Of a DNA stretch of 5,983 bases, positions 4,926-5,983 are shown piece by piece; within the stretch, counting starts at the first letter, position 1; every line of letters starts with the position of its first letter. A program made the translations under genes and the position numbers. The stretch is from Eubacteriales Family XIII. Incertae Sedis bacterium (GTDB lineage Bacteria > Bacillota > Clostridia > Peptostreptococcales > Anaerovoracaceae). Below the pieces are notes generated by a model. The model saw nothing but the letters and a program-made list of their open reading frames with translations, was not told where the DNA came from and searched no databases. The stretch spans positions 1 through 5,983 of the forward strand of contig JAITNA010000013.1 of NCBI GenBank assembly GCA_031290715.1. The letters are read 5' to 3'.

Positions 4926-5983
4926 ATGAATAAGAGGGAAAATTTCGCGTCACAATTCGGGCTGATTATGGTTGCGGTCGGCAGCGCGGTCGGCCTCGGC
5001 AACATCTGGAGGTTCAGCTATATCCTCGGGGTCAACGGCGGGGGCGCTTTCCTGCTCATCTATGTGCTGTGCGTCCTGTTCATCGGGCTGCCGGTGCTGA
5101 TCGCGGAGTTGACCATCGGCCGAAACAGCGGGCTCAGTACGGTCAGCGCGTTTCAGAAGCTGGCGCCCAAAACGCCCTGGTGGATCGCCGGCGCGGTGCC
5201 GGTGCTCGCCTGTACGATCATCGCCTGTTATTATCCCACCGTGGCCGGGTGGTCGCTCGGCTACGTCTTCGAATGCGTTTTCAACTGGGACAATTTGCTT
5301 GCGGACCCGAAGGCCGCGTTCGGCGTTTTCTCCGCGGGATGGAAGGCCTACGTCTTTGCCGCCGCCGCGTTAGCCGTCACGGTCGTCATCCTGCTGCGCG
5401 GCGTGTCAGCCGGCATCGAGCGCTGGAGCAAGCTGCTCATGCCGCTGCTCGGCGGTATCATGGTCGTTCTCGTCGTCCGTTCCGTGACGCTCCCCGGCGC
5501 GTGGGAAGGAATCCGCTTTCTGTTTTACCCCGATTTTTCGCAGATGAACGTGGGCGGCTTCCTCGACGCGCTTGGGCATTCCTTCTATTCGCTCAGCCTT
5601 GGCATGGGGATCATGATCACCTACGCGAGTTACATGAAAAAAGAAGCCAATCTGGTGGGCGCGACGATTTCTATCGTAACAATGGACACCGTGATCGCGA
5701 TATTGGCGGGGCTTGCGATTTTCCCCGCGGTGTTTGCGATGGGGCTCGATCCGGCGGAGGGCGCGGGGCTTGCCTTCGTCACCCTGCCCGGCGCGTTTGC
5801 GCGGATGCCGCTCGGCCAAGTATTCGGCGCGCTCTTTTTCCTGCTCATCTTCATTGCGGCCTTGACGTCGATGATGAGCATTCTCCAGGTGCCGCTGGCG
5901 CTGCTCGAGGACAAATTCGGCTGGCCGCGGCGCAAGGGCCTTGCCGCCGTCGCGGCGGTCGCCGTCGTTTTCGGCGCCCCGTC
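4926..5983 (+). CDS. Neurotransmitter:sodium symporter (NSS/SNF) family transporter, truncated by the window edge
   Basis: Cytoplasmic-membrane protein of the LeuT fold that imports amino acids or related compounds with sodium. The window holds 352 residues, covering about eight membrane segments and the start of the ninth; full-length bacterial members are about 440-500. The frame is open to the edge. Segment 1 carries VGSAVGLGNIWRF, with Ala21, Val22 and Asn26 at sodium-site positions and Arg29 at the outer gate. NGGGAF and AELTIGR (60-66) follow. Tyr103 corresponds to LeuT Tyr108. Segment 6 reads HSFYSLSLGMG, with His218 where Gln is usual. Asp254 lies where LeuT has Glu290, as in chloride-independent bacterial members (inference). 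AALTSMMS with Thr314-Ser315 matches the second sodium site. The N-terminus MNKRENFASQFG fits the family, supporting ATG 4926 despite no Shine-Dalgarno. It lies 13 bases after the kinase stop. The substrate is not predictable. Confidence 0.95.
   Translation, partial: MNKRENFASQFGLIMVAVGSAVGLGNIWRFSYILGVNGGGAFLLIYVLCVLFIGLPVLIAELTIGRNSGLSTVSAFQKLAPKTPWWIAGAVPVLACTIIACYYPTVAGWSLGYVFECVFNWDNLLADPKAAFGVFSAGWKAYVFAAAALAVTVVILLRGVSAGIERWSKLLMPLLGGIMVVLVVRSVTLPGAWEGIRFLFYPDFSQMNVGGFLDALGHSFYSLSLGMGIMITYASYMKKEANLVGATISIVTMDTVIAILAGLAIFPAVFAMGLDPAEGAGLAFVTLPGAFARMPLGQVFGALFFLLIFIAALTSMMSILQVPLALLEDKFGWPRRKGLAAVAAVAVVFGAP

Noticed and set aside
5406..5935. Minus-strand open frames opposite the symporter
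   Set aside because: The plus-strand frame is continuous and carries conserved NSS motifs throughout, so the complementary frames are shadows.

Overview
The window looks like chromosomal DNA of a fairly GC-rich member of the Bacillota, most likely a clostridial lineage. This is inferred from gene content: a ThiT-type ECF thiamine S-component under a TPP riboswitch, an eukaryote-like NADP isocitrate dehydrogenase, a clostridial-style OmpR response regulator with a HAMP-less histidine kinase, a bacterial NSS sodium symporter, and strong Shine-Dalgarno sites on several genes. No rRNA, tRNA, CRISPR array, insertion sequence or phage gene is visible.

Left third, minus strand. Read from right to left, a Uma2/DUF820 family protein (893-1462) with its own sigma-A-like promoter is followed by a strong promoter (860-888), a complete THI-box TPP riboswitch (741-841) and thiT (96-728). 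A hairpin at 56-83 probably ends this transcription unit. A second, larger hairpin (9-48) lies at the left edge. The riboswitch ends only 12 bases before the thiT start, so it probably acts on translation initiation rather than on termination.

Middle. A short divergent intergenic region (1463-1607) holds back-to-back promoters. Rightward from it runs icd (1608-2825), a complete 405-residue NADP-dependent isocitrate dehydrogenase of the human IDH1-like subfamily, followed by a probable intrinsic terminator and a second bulged hairpin.

Right half, plus strand. A two-component system (regulator 2938-3627, kinase 3608-4912, overlapping by 20 bases) is followed after 13 bases by an NSS-family sodium:amino-acid symporter that runs off the right edge. 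The symporter has no visible Shine-Dalgarno site. It has a perfect TATAAT just upstream, which suggests a possible leaderless transcript starting at its ATG.

Functionally the window combines vitamin B1 uptake, 2-oxoglutarate/NADPH supply, membrane signalling and amino-acid uptake. All the genes belong to recognised families and no clearly new multi-gene system is evident. The points most worth a second look are the control regions: the riboswitch with little or no visible P1, the possible leaderless symporter, the overlapping promoter elements before icd, and the kinase-symporter adjacency.
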